From CAYQOX01 sp964419335 (GTDB lineage: Bacteria; Hinthialibacterota; Hinthialibacteria; Hinthialibacterales; Hinthialibacteraceae): a DNA stretch of 64,000 nucleotides. The position numbers and the translations under genes were made by a program. Positions within the stretch are counted from its first letter, which is position 1, and every line of letters begins with the position of its first letter. The notes beneath the pieces were generated by a model that searched no databases, had not been told where the DNA came from, and saw only the letters and a list, made by a program, of their open reading frames with translations. The DNA is taken from positions 31,002 through 95,001 of the forward strand of contig CAYQOX010000012.1 of NCBI GenBank assembly GCA_964419335.1, in the 5' to 3' direction. Below, one piece after another: positions 1 through 8,379 of this stretch.

Positions 1-2
1 TT

Positions 3-179
3 ATGTATTGGTCCCGTGAAACCGTCGACAAAAATTTGCAAGATATCATGACTCGTATCCATGAAAGCTGTCATCAAACCGCGAAAGAATACGGGGTAGA
101 GGGAAATTATGTTGTGGGCGCCAATATTGCGGGCTTTATTAAAGTCGCCGATGCCATGATTGATCAAGGTGTAATTTAA
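3..179 (+). CDS. gdhA: Glutamate dehydrogenase, C-terminal fragment
   Basis: This is the last 58 codons of a gene cut by the left window edge. The reading frame ends in a peptide with the family-typical pattern YWSRE..V...LQDIM..IH and NYVVGANIAGFIKVADAM, which is the conserved C-terminus of hexameric glutamate dehydrogenases, usually the NADP-dependent type. These enzymes interconvert 2-oxoglutarate plus ammonium and L-glutamate in the cytosol. The next gene on the same strand is a transhydrogenase/glutamate-synthase-like fusion, so both genes touch nitrogen and NADPH balance. The catalytic and cofactor-binding parts lie outside the window, so coenzyme specificity cannot be judged. Confidence 0.88.
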   Translation: MYWSRETVDKNLQDIMTRIHESCHQTAKEYGVEGNYVVGANIAGFIKVADAMIDQGVI

Positions 180-214
180 CCTACTCAATACAACCAAATA
201 AGGATAAGAAATGC

Positions 215-238
215 AGGGGTGGTTGAATGATCACCCTT
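215..238 (+). terminator. Weak hairpin after gdhA
   Basis: AGGGGTG (215-221) can pair with CACCCTT (232-238), one G-U pair, and is followed by GTTTTATAAT. The U-tract is short, so this may be a weak terminator or only a stabilising 3' hairpin of the glutamate dehydrogenase transcript. Confidence 0.4.
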
Positions 239-359
239 GTTTTATAATAATAATTTAGTTTTGTTTTAATCTCACGTTCATAAACTTATGCAGAGGATAA
301 TACCATACCCGGAAAAAGTTCAAAACTGAATTCACACCTTGTCTTCAGGAGTTACATCG

Positions 360-2690
360 ATGTTTACCATTCTGGACAAAAAAGAAATCGCCCCAGATAC
401 ATTCTGGTTTGAGGTGAAAGCCCCATTGGTTTGCCATTCACGAAAAGCAGGCCAATTCATGATTATTTGCCCCAATGAAAAATCGGAGAGGATCCCTATT
501 TCACTCGCCGGTTCGAATGATGAAAAAGACAGCATCTGGTTCGTCGTCCAGGTGGTGGGCAGAACAACAAAAGAACTTTGTGAGAAACAAATTGGTGAAT
601 CTTTCTATGCCATTGTAGGTCCATTAGGACAACCCAGCCCCATCCAAAACTATGGGACGGTGATTTGCATGGGAGGCGGCTATGGAGTTGCCGCCTTGCT
701 TCCCATTGCAGCCGAGCTAAAAGAAGCAGGAAACCGGGTGATTGGTGTGATTGGTGCCCGGACGAAAGAATTGCTTTTGCTAAAAGAACGCATGAGCGAG
801 GTTTGTGATGAAGTTCGGCTTTCAACGAATGACGGTTCTACCGGTACCAAAGGGTTTGTTACCCATGTGTTGCAAGAAATTCTTGATGAAGGAATAGAGG
901 TTAACCATACCTTTGCCATCGGACCGGTCCCGATGATGGCCGCCGTCAGCGATATGAGCAAACAAGAAGGGATTGGTTGCACGGTATCCTTGAACGCGTT
1001 GATGATCGATGGAACGGGAATGTGCGGTGGATGCCGGGTTCAGGTCAATAATGAATCCAAGTTCGTCTGTTATAACGGGCCTGATTTTGACGGTCACCAG
1101 GTCGATTTTGAAGAACTGATGAGCCGCCAGAAATGGTATGTTGATTTGGAAAAACAAAGTTTGGTCGCACTGGAAAGCGAAGAGCATTCACCTACATGTC
1201 CTTATAATACACCAATTGCGGATGAACATAAATCAAATTGTCACGCCGAAATTCCATCGAATCTTGATCTTTCCAATCCGGATCATTTAAAACCAAAAGA
1301 TCGGATGTCCATTCCACGGCAACCCATGCCGGAGCAAGATGCAGATATCCGAAAAGGCAATTTTGGAGAAGTGGCGCTGGGGTATTCAGAAGAGCAAGCT
1401 CGTGCAGAAGCGTTGCGCTGTCTGGACTGCAAAAAACCTATATGTATTCAAGGCTGCCCGGTTGGTGTGGATATTCCGCGTTTTTTGAAATTCGTTCGGG
1501 AAGGAAAATATGTAGAAGCAGCCAATGTGATTAAGGAAACCAATGTCCTGCCAGCGGTTTGCGGACGAGTTTGTCCCCAGGAAACGCAGTGTGAAATTGA
1601 ATGTGTTTTAGGCAAGCGGCATGATCCGGTGGCGATCGGCCGGCTAGAACGATTTGTGGCGGATTATGAACGCAGCGCAGGCCATGTTAATGGAAGGACA
1701 TCCCCACCGCCAACTGGTAAAAAAGTAGCCATTGTCGGTTCTGGACCTGCTTCGCTAACAGTAGCGGGAGATTTGATCCAAAAAGGGCACGAAGTACATG
1801 TATTTGAGGCTTTGCATCGATTGGGTGGCGTGTTGGTGTACGGTATTCCAGAATTTCGGCTCCCGAACGATATTGTCGAGCAAGAAATTGATGCGTTGCG
1901 AGAGAAGGGCGTGAAATTTTATACAAATGTACTTATCGGACGATCGAAAACGGTGGATGAATTAATGGAGAAGGATCATTTTGATGCCGTTTTTTTAGGC
2001 ACCGGTGCTGGTTTACCCCGGATGATGAATATCCCTGGTGAAAATTTGAAGGGGGTTTATACCGCCAATGAATTTTTAACTAGAATCAACTTGATGCACG
2101 CTGACCGCTTTCCGGAATACGGTACTCCTGTGACTGTCGGAAAACGGGTGGCTGTGATTGGGTGTGGCAATACAGCGATGGATGCGGCACGGGTTAGTCT
2201 CCGAATGGGGGCGGAGGAATCTTATATCATTTATCGTCGTACCCTCCAAGAAGCCCCCGCGCGGGCAGAAGAGATTGAACACGCTCGGGAAGAAGGCGTC
2301 CAGTTTAAGTTCCTGACCAATCCGGTGCAAATTATTGGCGATGAAAATCAGTGGGTGAAGGAGATGGAATGTATTGAAATGGAATTGGGTGAACCGGATG
2401 CGTCTGGCCGTCGGCGCCCGGTTCCAATCGAAGGTTCAGAATTTACCATGTCGTTGGATACGATTGTTACGGCTTTGGGTTTTGGCGTGAATCCCCTTAT
2501 TCCCAGTACCACTGAAGGACTGGAATTAAACAAATGGGGTGTTGTGATTGTGGATGAAGAAACAGGCAAAACCGGTCGTGAAGGTGTCTATGCCGGTGGC
2601 GACCTCATTACGGGTGGTTCAACTGTAATTTTGGCGATGGGGCAAGGTCGTGTTGCGGCTAATGCGATTCATGAATATTTACAGCAGTAG
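360..2690 (+). CDS. Fused NfnA-NfnB-type FAD/NAD(P) oxidoreductase
   Basis: About 776 residues. Residues 1-280 match the sulfide/dihydroorotate-dehydrogenase-like FAD/NAD-binding family (NfnA/SudB type), with a [2Fe-2S] Cys pattern C222-x2-C225 and C237 in GTGMCGGC...KFVCYNG. The rest matches the NADPH-dependent glutamate-synthase small-subunit family (NfnB/SudA/GltD type). It has two iron-sulfur Cys sets (CLDCKKPICIQGCPVGVD and CGRVCPQETQCEIEC) and dinucleotide folds at GSGPASLTVAGDL and GCGNTAMDAA. In two-subunit NfnAB the pair performs electron-bifurcating ferredoxin:NAD(P) transhydrogenation. A single-chain version is known, often labelled bifunctional DHODH-B/glutamate synthase. I chose ATG 360 over TTG 339 because AGGAG (347-351) lies 8 nt upstream and family members start MFxIL. 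Bifurcation activity is inference. Confidence 0.88.
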   Translation: MFTILDKKEIAPDTFWFEVKAPLVCHSRKAGQFMIICPNEKSERIPISLAGSNDEKDSIWFVVQVVGRTTKELCEKQIGESFYAIVGPLGQPSPIQNYGTVICMGGGYGVAALLPIAAELKEAGNRVIGVIGARTKELLLLKERMSEVCDEVRLSTNDGSTGTKGFVTHVLQEILDEGIEVNHTFAIGPVPMMAAVSDMSKQEGIGCTVSLNALMIDGTGMCGGCRVQVNNESKFVCYNGPDFDGHQVDFEELMSRQKWYVDLEKQSLVALESEEHSPTCPYNTPIADEHKSNCHAEIPSNLDLSNPDHLKPKDRMSIPRQPMPEQDADIRKGNFGEVALGYSEEQARAEALRCLDCKKPICIQGCPVGVDIPRFLKFVREGKYVEAANVIKETNVLPAVCGRVCPQETQCEIECVLGKRHDPVAIGRLERFVADYERSAGHVNGRTSPPPTGKKVAIVGSGPASLTVAGDLIQKGHEVHVFEALHRLGGVLVYGIPEFRLPNDIVEQEIDALREKGVKFYTNVLIGRSKTVDELMEKDHFDAVFLGTGAGLPRMMNIPGENLKGVYTANEFLTRINLMHADRFPEYGTPVTVGKRVAVIGCGNTAMDAARVSLRMGAEESYIIYRRTLQEAPARAEEIEHAREEGVQFKFLTNPVQIIGDENQWVKEMECIEMELGEPDASGRRRPVPIEGSEFTMSLDTIVTALGFGVNPLIPSTTEGLELNKWGVVIVDEETGKTGREGVYAGGDLITGGSTVILAMGQGRVAANAIHEYLQQ

Positions 2691-3029
2691 TTCTAATAAA
2701 GGATGGATAGGTTCAACGAAATTTCCCTGGAGTACGGGGGTTTTCCTATGTCCATGAGAAAACAAAACCGTTTATAATTATGTCCAGATACGGGCATGCT
2801 TCAGGGTTTAAGAAGTTATAAGTATCTATTTGTTTTGATCTTATGTTTATTAACTTTATTAATAGCGCGAAGTAATATGGTTTATCTTAATATATATTAG
2901 TATATTATAGTTAGAAAAAAATATCAACATTCCAATTCAAGTAAATCCAAATCAATAATTAAAAACTAAATTGAAGACAAGAATTAATAATTTTTTTTGA
3001 TAAAAATGTGAAGAAATCAAAATATAATG

Positions 3030-3057
3030 TTGACAATATAGATAAAATAAGTAATAA
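3030..3057 (+). promoter_or_regulatory. Probable sigma-70 promoter of the Cys-rich protein gene
   Basis: TTGACA at 3030-3035 is a perfect -35 box. TAATAA at 3052-3057, 16 bp on, is a fair -10. It lies in an AT-rich, gene-free stretch (2691-3102) in which I see nothing else, about 45 bp before the start of the small secreted protein gene, which has GGAGG at 3090-3094. Confidence 0.5.
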
Positions 3058-3102
3058 TAGCGTCAATTAAAGTAGTAGATCATAATATGGAGGTAAGTAA
3101 CT

Positions 3103-3540
3103 ATGAAGAAGATGATCATTGGACTCACTACGCTCCTGGTTGCAAGTGTGGGGGTGTATGGATTAACAGCAGCCTTTTATACCGGTTCTACATCGGAGGT
3201 GACAGAGGCTCAACAGGTAACAATCACCTCTAGCTCAGTAGAACCCGATTGTTGTGATGACAAATCGTCATCAGAAACCGTTGCCACGAAAGAAGATGGA
3301 TGTGATATTGCAAAAACAGAAACGGTAGCCTCGAAGGGTGCCTGTCCCTTTACGGGTTCTTCCGCTTCAATCCAAACGGTTGCGACATCAAGTTCTGAAG
3401 GAGAATCTGGGTGCAGTATGAGCAAAACGGTCGCGGCGAAAGCGGGATGTGATGGGAGTAAAGATTGCGATATGCAATCGGAAAAGGTTGCTTCCAAGAT
3501 GGAATGCGATGGTAAAAAAGATTGTAACCGAAGAGGTTGA
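3103..3540 (+). CDS. Secreted Cys-rich repeat protein with 3' frameshift
   Basis: 145 residues, family not recognised. A short signal peptide or N-terminal membrane anchor (MKKMIIGLTTLLVASVGVYG) is followed by a low-complexity region. There a block like ETVATK, ETVASK, QTVATS, KTVAAK, EKVASK alternates with single or paired Cys (CC, C, CxxxKDC, CDGKKDC). The ATG has GGAGG 9 nt upstream. The gene ends at TGA 3538-3540. However, shifting frame at the run of six A (3514-3519) continues the repeat as TEEVEKVAAAN and stops at 3562. The repeat pattern therefore argues that the ancestral or true reading frame is the longer one. The many Cys could bind metal or form disulfides outside the cytoplasm; no function can be assigned. 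The gene has its own promoter and terminator, so it is probably monocistronic. Confidence 0.7.
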   Translation: MKKMIIGLTTLLVASVGVYGLTAAFYTGSTSEVTEAQQVTITSSSVEPDCCDDKSSSETVATKEDGCDIAKTETVASKGACPFTGSSASIQTVATSSSEGESGCSMSKTVAAKAGCDGSKDCDMQSEKVASKMECDGKKDCNRRG

Positions 3541-3588
3541 AAAGGTCGCCGCCGCAAACTAAATTGTTCTGAATCCATAGTTAGTTCA

Positions 3589-3618
3589 AGAGCGATGGTA
3601 ATTCATCGCTCTTTTTTT
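3589..3618 (+). terminator. Rho-independent terminator
   Basis: Perfect 9-bp stem AGAGCGATG (3589-3597) / CATCGCTCT (3604-3612) with a 6-nt loop and a run of seven T. It terminates the Cys-rich protein transcript. Confidence 0.92.
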
Positions 3619-3641
3619 GCTTCCATTTTAACGGAATTTGA

Positions 3642-3669
3642 TTGAATATTTTTTTCCTTGTGTTAAAAT
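3642..3669 (+). promoter_or_regulatory. Candidate promoter upstream of the 6S-like RNA
   Basis: TTGAAT (3642-3647) and TAAAAT (3664-3669) are separated by 16 bp. They lie directly after a terminator and about 60 bp before the folded RNA, so this is the best-looking promoter for it, but a closer start site is possible. Confidence 0.35.
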
Positions 3670-3729
3670 CTTTTATGTACAAAGCAAGAACAGCATGAAA
3701 TTCGTTTCATTTTGGTTTTCTCTAGAAAA

Positions 3730-3936
3730 AGTTTTTCTGCGACGTTCGTGATGCTTTGGTCCGGTTAGAGGCTATAACTATTAATAGGGATCCCTTACTT
3801 AGTCGTAAGTCATGCCCAACGGCGGGAAGGCTGCTCGGCTAACACTGGGAGCCCACCTGTGGAGACAGGTCTCATAACTCCCTAGCACACGGCGTCAGCG
3901 GAGTGACAAAGCGGCTCATAGCAATGGGCCGCTTTT
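3730..3936 (+). ncRNA. ssrS: 6S-like RNA candidate
   Basis: A 200-nt non-coding stretch with long-range pairing: CTGC-GACG-CGTG (3737-3750) pairs with CACGGCGTCAGCGG (3888-3901), one bulge and G-U pairs allowed. That closing stem, with GUUCG on the 5' side and GGCG on the 3' side, parallels the closing stem of E. coli 6S RNA (GAUGUUCGC / GCGGCGGCAUC). Internal hairpins include ACCTG/CAGGT (3855-3871) inside GGGAG/CTCCC. 6S RNA binds the sigma-70 holoenzyme and mimics an open promoter. The call rests on the remembered secondary structure, not on a covariance-model score; another structured RNA is possible. 5' end uncertain; the 3' end is set by the following terminator. Confidence 0.6.
3908..3936 (+). 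terminator. Terminator of the 6S-like RNA
   Basis: AAAGCGGCTC (3908-3917) pairs with GGGCCGCTTT (3926-3935), one G-U, followed by TTTAG. The T-run is short but the stem is strong. Confidence 0.7.
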
Positions 3937-3995
3937 AGTTTGCCCTGGCATGAGTTACTATGCTCATTGAGCGATGTTTGGGAGATCTATCCACC

Positions 3996-5270
3996 ATGCA
4001 CCATCTTGCGATTGTTACGACGGAAATCTTACCCCCTTTTTCACAACCATGCGCAGGGGGAGGGGTGAGAATATGGGGAATGAGTGAATCATTGCGCCAA
4101 CAAGGAATTGAGTGTACGTATTTTCTTCCTGATACCCTCCGGGAAGCACAAAATACGAACTCTCAAATTCCGATTGTTTTTTTTAAACCCGAACATTTAC
4201 ATGAGAAGATCAAAGAAAAATCTCCTGAGGCGGTTTTATTTGAGCAATGGCAGCCCATGACTTTTCTAAAAAAATCATTCGATATTCCCGTGCTTGTAGA
4301 TCTTCCTGGTCCATTAATTTTGGAGTATTACTGGCGTGATCCCGAGTGTTTTTATCAGCATATTGTCCACAAAATTAATGCTTTTTCGAAAGCCGATTAT
4401 TTTCTCTGCGCTTTAGAGCGTCAAAGGGGGTATTACACCGCTTGGCTTACTTGGGCAGGGATCCCCCCTGATAGTGAACGTGTAGAGGTCATTCCTTTTC
4501 ATCTTCATGAAATGCCACGTTCTCGCCAAGGACACGTGGAAGATGAAGCCCAAATTTTTTGGGGAGGGATGTTTTGGCCTTGGCAGCAGCGAGATAAGCC
4601 TTTGCAAATTACTCTGCAGACAATGACCCGCCTCCGACACGGCCAATTGGTGTTATGCGGGGGGAATCCTGGAGATCAATCGAGCCCATTTGATCCCTAT
4701 ATGGAGCATGATCATGTTACTTGGCTCGGGCGTCTGGTCTTTTCAGAGTACGTCGCAGAATTGAAACGAGCTACGATTTCCTTGGATTTATCTTTCCCTA
4801 CCGAAGAACGCCGTCTTTCTTCTGATTTACGCACAGGAACGGCTTTATGGGCAGGGACTCCTTGTGTGGTTACCCCCCATTCTCCTTGGGCAACGATGAT
4901 TAAAGAGCATAACGCTGGCTGGGTTGTGGAGTACGACAATGAGAAAGGCTTAGTCTTGATTTTGGAAGAAGTTATTCTGGAGCGGGGGGATATTGTTGCT
5001 AAACGGAGAGGAGCGCGAAATATATCCAATATCATTTCATCCGAAAGCAATCTTAAGCCGCTTTTGAAGTTTTTGAAAAATCCAACTTTACGAGACAAAA
5101 ATCCACCTTTTTTCGAAGCCCGTTTTCAAGAAAGGGAAGAGCGCTATGCCCAATTACAAGAAGAAATCAATCGCCTGCGTCATGAGAAAGAATCTCTCCA
5201 GCATGATTTAAACGCCATTCGCTCCAATCCACTATACCGGCTTTATAAAACCATTTCTCCAAAAAAATGA
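3996..5270 (+). CDS. GT4-like glycosyltransferase with C-terminal coiled coil
   Basis: 424 residues. The N-terminus (HHLAIVTTEILPPFSQPCAGGG) has the GT-B style opening strand and Gly-rich loop of GT4 enzymes. The C-terminal half carries DLSFPTEERRLSSDLRTGTA followed by WAGTPCVVTPHSPWATMI, typical of the nucleotide-sugar binding half. The last 60 residues are a charged heptad-like helix ending NPLYRLYK, a tail common in bacterial surface-glycan glycosyltransferases. It probably transfers a sugar onto a lipid- or protein-linked acceptor at the inner membrane; donor and acceptor are unknown. I preferred ATG 3996 over the upstream ATG 3960 because GGGAG (3980-3984) is positioned for it and the longer form adds residues outside the fold. 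It is followed by the tRNA-Asn gene. Confidence 0.75.
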   Translation: MHHLAIVTTEILPPFSQPCAGGGVRIWGMSESLRQQGIECTYFLPDTLREAQNTNSQIPIVFFKPEHLHEKIKEKSPEAVLFEQWQPMTFLKKSFDIPVLVDLPGPLILEYYWRDPECFYQHIVHKINAFSKADYFLCALERQRGYYTAWLTWAGIPPDSERVEVIPFHLHEMPRSRQGHVEDEAQIFWGGMFWPWQQRDKPLQITLQTMTRLRHGQLVLCGGNPGDQSSPFDPYMEHDHVTWLGRLVFSEYVAELKRATISLDLSFPTEERRLSSDLRTGTALWAGTPCVVTPHSPWATMIKEHNAGWVVEYDNEKGLVLILEEVILERGDIVAKRRGARNISNIISSESNLKPLLKFLKNPTLRDKNPPFFEARFQEREERYAQLQEEINRLRHEKESLQHDLNAIRSNPLYRLYKTISPKK

Positions 5271-5378
5271 AGCAATTGGGGGGAAAGGATTGCTACAAAA
5301 TGGCGTATAATGGTATAGAGGCGAAAATGCGCAGATATTTTTTTCTAACTTTTTTTTCAAAAACTTTAATAGAGGTAC

Positions 5379-5406
5379 TTGACTGATTCGCAAGTTTACG
5401 TAAAAT
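5379..5406 (+). promoter_or_regulatory. Promoter for tRNA-Asn
   Basis: TTGACT (5379-5384), 16-bp spacer, TAAAAT (5401-5406), about 50 bp before the tRNA 5' end. Confidence 0.6.
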
Positions 5407-5457
5407 CTTTCATCGTCAAGTGAAAACAAAAAGTATTAATATACCGGTAAATATTAT

Positions 5458-5530
5458 TCCCCTGTAGCTCAATCGGTAGAGCATGCGGCTGTTAACCGCA
5501 GAGTTGTTGGTTCGAGTCCAACCGGGGGAG
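5458..5530 (+). tRNA. tRNA-Asn (GTT)
   Basis: Full cloverleaf. Acceptor TCCCCTG (5458-5464) pairs with CGGGGGA (5523-5529), one G-U, discriminator G. The D-arm contains GCTC/GAGC. Anticodon stem TGCGG/CCGCA encloses loop CTGTTAA with anticodon GTT. The T-arm is GTTGG-TTCGAGT-CCAAC. The CCA end is not encoded. A short T-run follows, without a clear hairpin. Confidence 0.97.
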
Positions 5531-5755
5531 TTTTTTATTGTCCTTGAATCAATCCCACCAAATCTTATAAATCGATTTTCTTATATGTTGATCCAAGTTT
5601 CAACTTCATCAGGCAGTGTCTTCTCTACTATTCCCGTTAAAAAAGAAATCTCGTATTTCTCGTTTAGAAAACCTCTATAACCTTTATCGTGATGTTTTAT
5701 AATGTTTTAGAATACCATATATCCAATTGATATGAGATACAGAATAGAGGTTAAT

Positions 5756-7357
5756 ATGAAGAGATTTGAAATGATTCTAATTTTATTGTTCTTGATCGGA
5801 GGATCCATCGTTGCTCAAGAATTTCATCCGGTCTGGAATCCGGGAGATTTACAAGAAATTGAATCGTATTCAGAAGACGAGAAGATCGTTGGAACACATT
5901 ATTTCTACTGGTATGATTATCCCGATTCTCACTTTTTCGATGATGCAGAACGAACCGATGATGCCTTGCAGGATCATTTCCCTGTAGCCGAGGAAGTGAG
6001 TTTCCACTCTCTGGAATGGCATGGAAAACAACTGGAGGATTGTGTTACAGCGGAGATTGATTTTATTCTACCGGTTTATTGGGGAACCTTGGATCATTAT
6101 TTCAAAAAAGGGACTGCTTTCAGTGTCCAAGGTTTAGGGCCTTTGCAGGAAGCCATAGAACGGCGTGAAATGGAGGAATTAAAGTCGCCCAAGATAGGGT
6201 TGTTCTATGATACGAGTACTTTACTACCTGGAATTCGAGGCCTCGTGGGTGTCTCGGAAAAGCCGGATTTGACTACAAAAGAAGGGAAGGATTTATTTTA
6301 CCGAACCATCCGTGATTTCTTTTATCAAATCGAACCACGTAATTGGGCTGCCATTGAGGGGCGTCCCCTGGTGGTTTTATATTCATCTTCCTTCGCGAAG
6401 CGCCATGACCAGAGTACATTCGATTATGTCTACGAACATTTCGAAAAGGATTTTCATGGCATTCGCCCTTATATTATCAAAGATAACTCATGGGGTGGGG
6501 AAACCGATGCGATAACCCAATGGGGTGCTGCTCTTGGTGGACCAAACCTCTTTGATAAGGTAGCTCAAATTGGACCAGGCTACAACGATATGGCAGTCCC
6601 AGGACGTTCAACTCCGATTCGTGACCGGGAAGATGGAAACTTTTATCGCTGGAGTTGGATTCAGGCGATTAACAGTTCAGCCTCAATCGTATTGGTTGAA
6701 ACCTGGAATGAAATGCACGAAGGAACCGATATTTGCGATTCAAGAGAATATGGCAAAGAATATATTGAATTGACCAAAGAGTATGGAAATAAATTTCGAG
6801 AACATAATCAAATTGAGGAAGAGATCGAATTAAAACATCCCGCCCCCCGGCCTCGACCGCCCTCTGACGAAGGGTCAGAATATAAAGATTCTAACCAGGT
6901 CCAAATCCAACTTGGACGTTCAATTGTGAGTGAAGGAATTGAACTTGTTGGTGGTGTCGAGGATGGCCCCGTGTTGAAAGCCAAGATCGGTGACGAAGAC
7001 TGTATACGAACCATCGATGCTGATCTCACCTATATGTACTTTAAAGTCGTAGATCCGTTTTATTATGATGATCATGAAAATTTAGTGGTGGAATACACCT
7101 ATTGGGATGACGGCTTTCAATGGCATCAACTCCAATATGATTCCCATGAAGAAGAAGCCACCTTAAGTGGTGCTTATACCAATGAGGCTCAGGTGTTTAG
7201 CCAAGAACGTGAACGATGGGTGACCCGAAAAGTGAAGTTAAATGAGGCTCGTTTTGTGAATCGGCAAAATAGCGGAGCGGACTTTCGTTTTGCTGTCGCC
7301 GGAGGATGGTTTGCAGTAAAAGATATCCAGATTCGCAAACTTTCGAGCGTACAATAG
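5756..7357 (+). CDS. Secreted GH99-like protein
   Basis: 533 residues with a signal peptide (KRFEMILILLFLIGGSIVAQ). The body resembles the GH99-like/DUF5010-type TIM-barrel group. It opens with VGTHYFYWYDYP, has long acidic segments, and a strand-end motif VETWNEMHEGTDI in the position of the conserved WNE...GT motif near the active site in that group. The last 150 residues look like a beta-rich carbohydrate-binding or jelly-roll domain (YMYFKVVDPFYYDD...YTYWDDG). A Pro-rich linker (HPAPRPRPPSDEG) joins the two. Such proteins act on exported polysaccharide or glycan, but the substrate is not predictable. ATG 5756 was chosen over ATG 5732 because AGAGG sits 5 nt upstream and the signal peptide then starts properly. 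Confidence 0.68.
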   Translation: MKRFEMILILLFLIGGSIVAQEFHPVWNPGDLQEIESYSEDEKIVGTHYFYWYDYPDSHFFDDAERTDDALQDHFPVAEEVSFHSLEWHGKQLEDCVTAEIDFILPVYWGTLDHYFKKGTAFSVQGLGPLQEAIERREMEELKSPKIGLFYDTSTLLPGIRGLVGVSEKPDLTTKEGKDLFYRTIRDFFYQIEPRNWAAIEGRPLVVLYSSSFAKRHDQSTFDYVYEHFEKDFHGIRPYIIKDNSWGGETDAITQWGAALGGPNLFDKVAQIGPGYNDMAVPGRSTPIRDREDGNFYRWSWIQAINSSASIVLVETWNEMHEGTDICDSREYGKEYIELTKEYGNKFREHNQIEEEIELKHPAPRPRPPSDEGSEYKDSNQVQIQLGRSIVSEGIELVGGVEDGPVLKAKIGDEDCIRTIDADLTYMYFKVVDPFYYDDHENLVVEYTYWDDGFQWHQLQYDSHEEEATLSGAYTNEAQVFSQERERWVTRKVKLNEARFVNRQNSGADFRFAVAGGWFAVKDIQIRKLSSVQ

Positions 7358-7400
7358 TTTGCTCAATTTTGCATCGAGGGAGGACGATGACGGTTGATTG

Positions 7401-7712
7401 ATGAACTATGAGGAGCAGGCGGCTTTTTTAAAGTCGCTGAATCAACCCCGTAGATTTTTAGGGATCAAAAAAGATTTATCCCTGGAACCAGGACTCTTTG
7501 GCCGTCAGTTAAGCGTAAAAGGCTTGTACTTATGGGGGCATGTCTTTTCAGAAGAAAGCCAACTCTTATCACGTCTAGAATGCGATGTGATTTTATATAA
7601 TGAAACTGACAAACAAAAGGTCCAGGCGCCCGAAGGATATGATGTTTTTCGCATACGAGATTTACAGGAATTTATCTATGTCGCGGCCGTACGAGTACAT
7701 AAGCAGGAATAA
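7401..7712 (+). CDS. Hypothetical protein, 103 residues
   Basis: Family not recognised. It is a soluble-looking small protein without signal peptide or membrane segment (MNYEEQAAFLKSLNQPRRF...). The start overlaps the stop of a four-codon reading frame (ATG 7387, TGA 7399-7401) that has the strong ribosome site GAGGGAGGA, so its translation may be coupled to that minigene. A TTG at 7398 is an alternative start. It follows the GH99-like gene by 43 bp and may be co-transcribed with it. Confidence 0.6.
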   Translation: MNYEEQAAFLKSLNQPRRFLGIKKDLSLEPGLFGRQLSVKGLYLWGHVFSEESQLLSRLECDVILYNETDKQKVQAPEGYDVFRIRDLQEFIYVAAVRVHKQE

Positions 7713-7775
7713 AACGCGAAGTTTTTTTCCTATTTCTCTATGATATGCTTTTTACAAAAAACATAGAGTCGAAAA

Positions 7776-8207
7776 CTAGGTTTCGATTGGAAACATGCTG
7801 CGCACTGGGTCTCCCACGGCAATGGGAGTGACCTGAGTGGTTCCTGTGAGTTGATCTTGTCGGACGTATAGACGCTCGCGGTCAACATCTGAAGTCGCGG
7901 AGGTGGCGGAAGAGGTAGTTTGAGCCAAGGTTGAGGAAAGAACGCTGGAGGGGCCGGCTTGATTTTTTTTGGTCATGGGCATAACCATGGTCATGTTTTC
8001 TTGCACATTAATGGCTTCAACTTCGCCTTTGATGAATTCGATTTTCCCCAAGGTGGTATTATTGATATTATCCTGAACTTCATAGCCTTCTTGGTAGATG
8101 AAAAATCGATCACCCGGTTTGACTCCTTGATTAAAGCCAAGGTTGATAATGAGTTTTTGGTCGTTGAGAATGATTATGACATGACCGCGCAGGATTGTTT
8201 TTGACAT
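7776..8207 (-). CDS. Small protein with FlgT-C-like beta-barrel domain
   Basis: 143 residues. The first 70 residues (RGHVIIILNDQKLIINLGFNQG then VKPGDRFFIYQEG and LGKIEFIKGEVEAINVQENMTMV) follow the pattern of the small beta-barrel seen at the C-terminus of FlgT and in some envelope proteins: turn V-x-x-V-x-x-x-x-V-x-I-x-x-G, then G-V-x-x-G-D. A Ser/Thr-rich linker and a conserved-looking tail (RLYVRQDQL...VAVGDPVRS-like) follow. No signal peptide is visible, so the protein is probably cytosolic. AAGGA lies 7 nt upstream of the start. The role is unknown; the resemblance is by pattern only. Confidence 0.55.
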   Translation of the reverse strand: MSKTILRGHVIIILNDQKLIINLGFNQGVKPGDRFFIYQEGYEVQDNINNTTLGKIEFIKGEVEAINVQENMTMVMPMTKKNQAGPSSVLSSTLAQTTSSATSATSDVDRERLYVRQDQLTGTTQVTPIAVGDPVRSMFPIET

Positions 8208-8332
8208 TTTGCCGTTCCTTTGTGGATTCGAATGATTTTCTAGATAGTTTCATATCGATTCTGCTTTGCAGAGATCGTGAAATATAATTATTATACTTCA
8301 AAACGTTTAATAGGCTATACAAAATGAAATAA

Positions 8333-8359
8333 GGGGCGGAGATAAATTTCCGTCCCCTG
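8333..8359 (-). terminator. Terminator of the fucose-isomerase-like gene
   Basis: On the minus strand AGGGGACGGA pairs with TCCGCCCCT (one bulged A), followed by TATTTCATTTT. It lies about 20 bp downstream of the stop of the gene to its right. Confidence 0.6.
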
Positions 8360-8379
8360 TTCCACACAATCAATCATCT

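Noticed and set aside
5483..5680. 65-residue frame starting inside tRNA-Asn
   Set aside because: Starts in the tRNA and has no recognisable sequence.
8131..8373. 80-residue minus-strand frame overlapping the FlgT-C-like gene start
   Set aside because: Out of frame with the well-supported gene and lacks a ribosome site.
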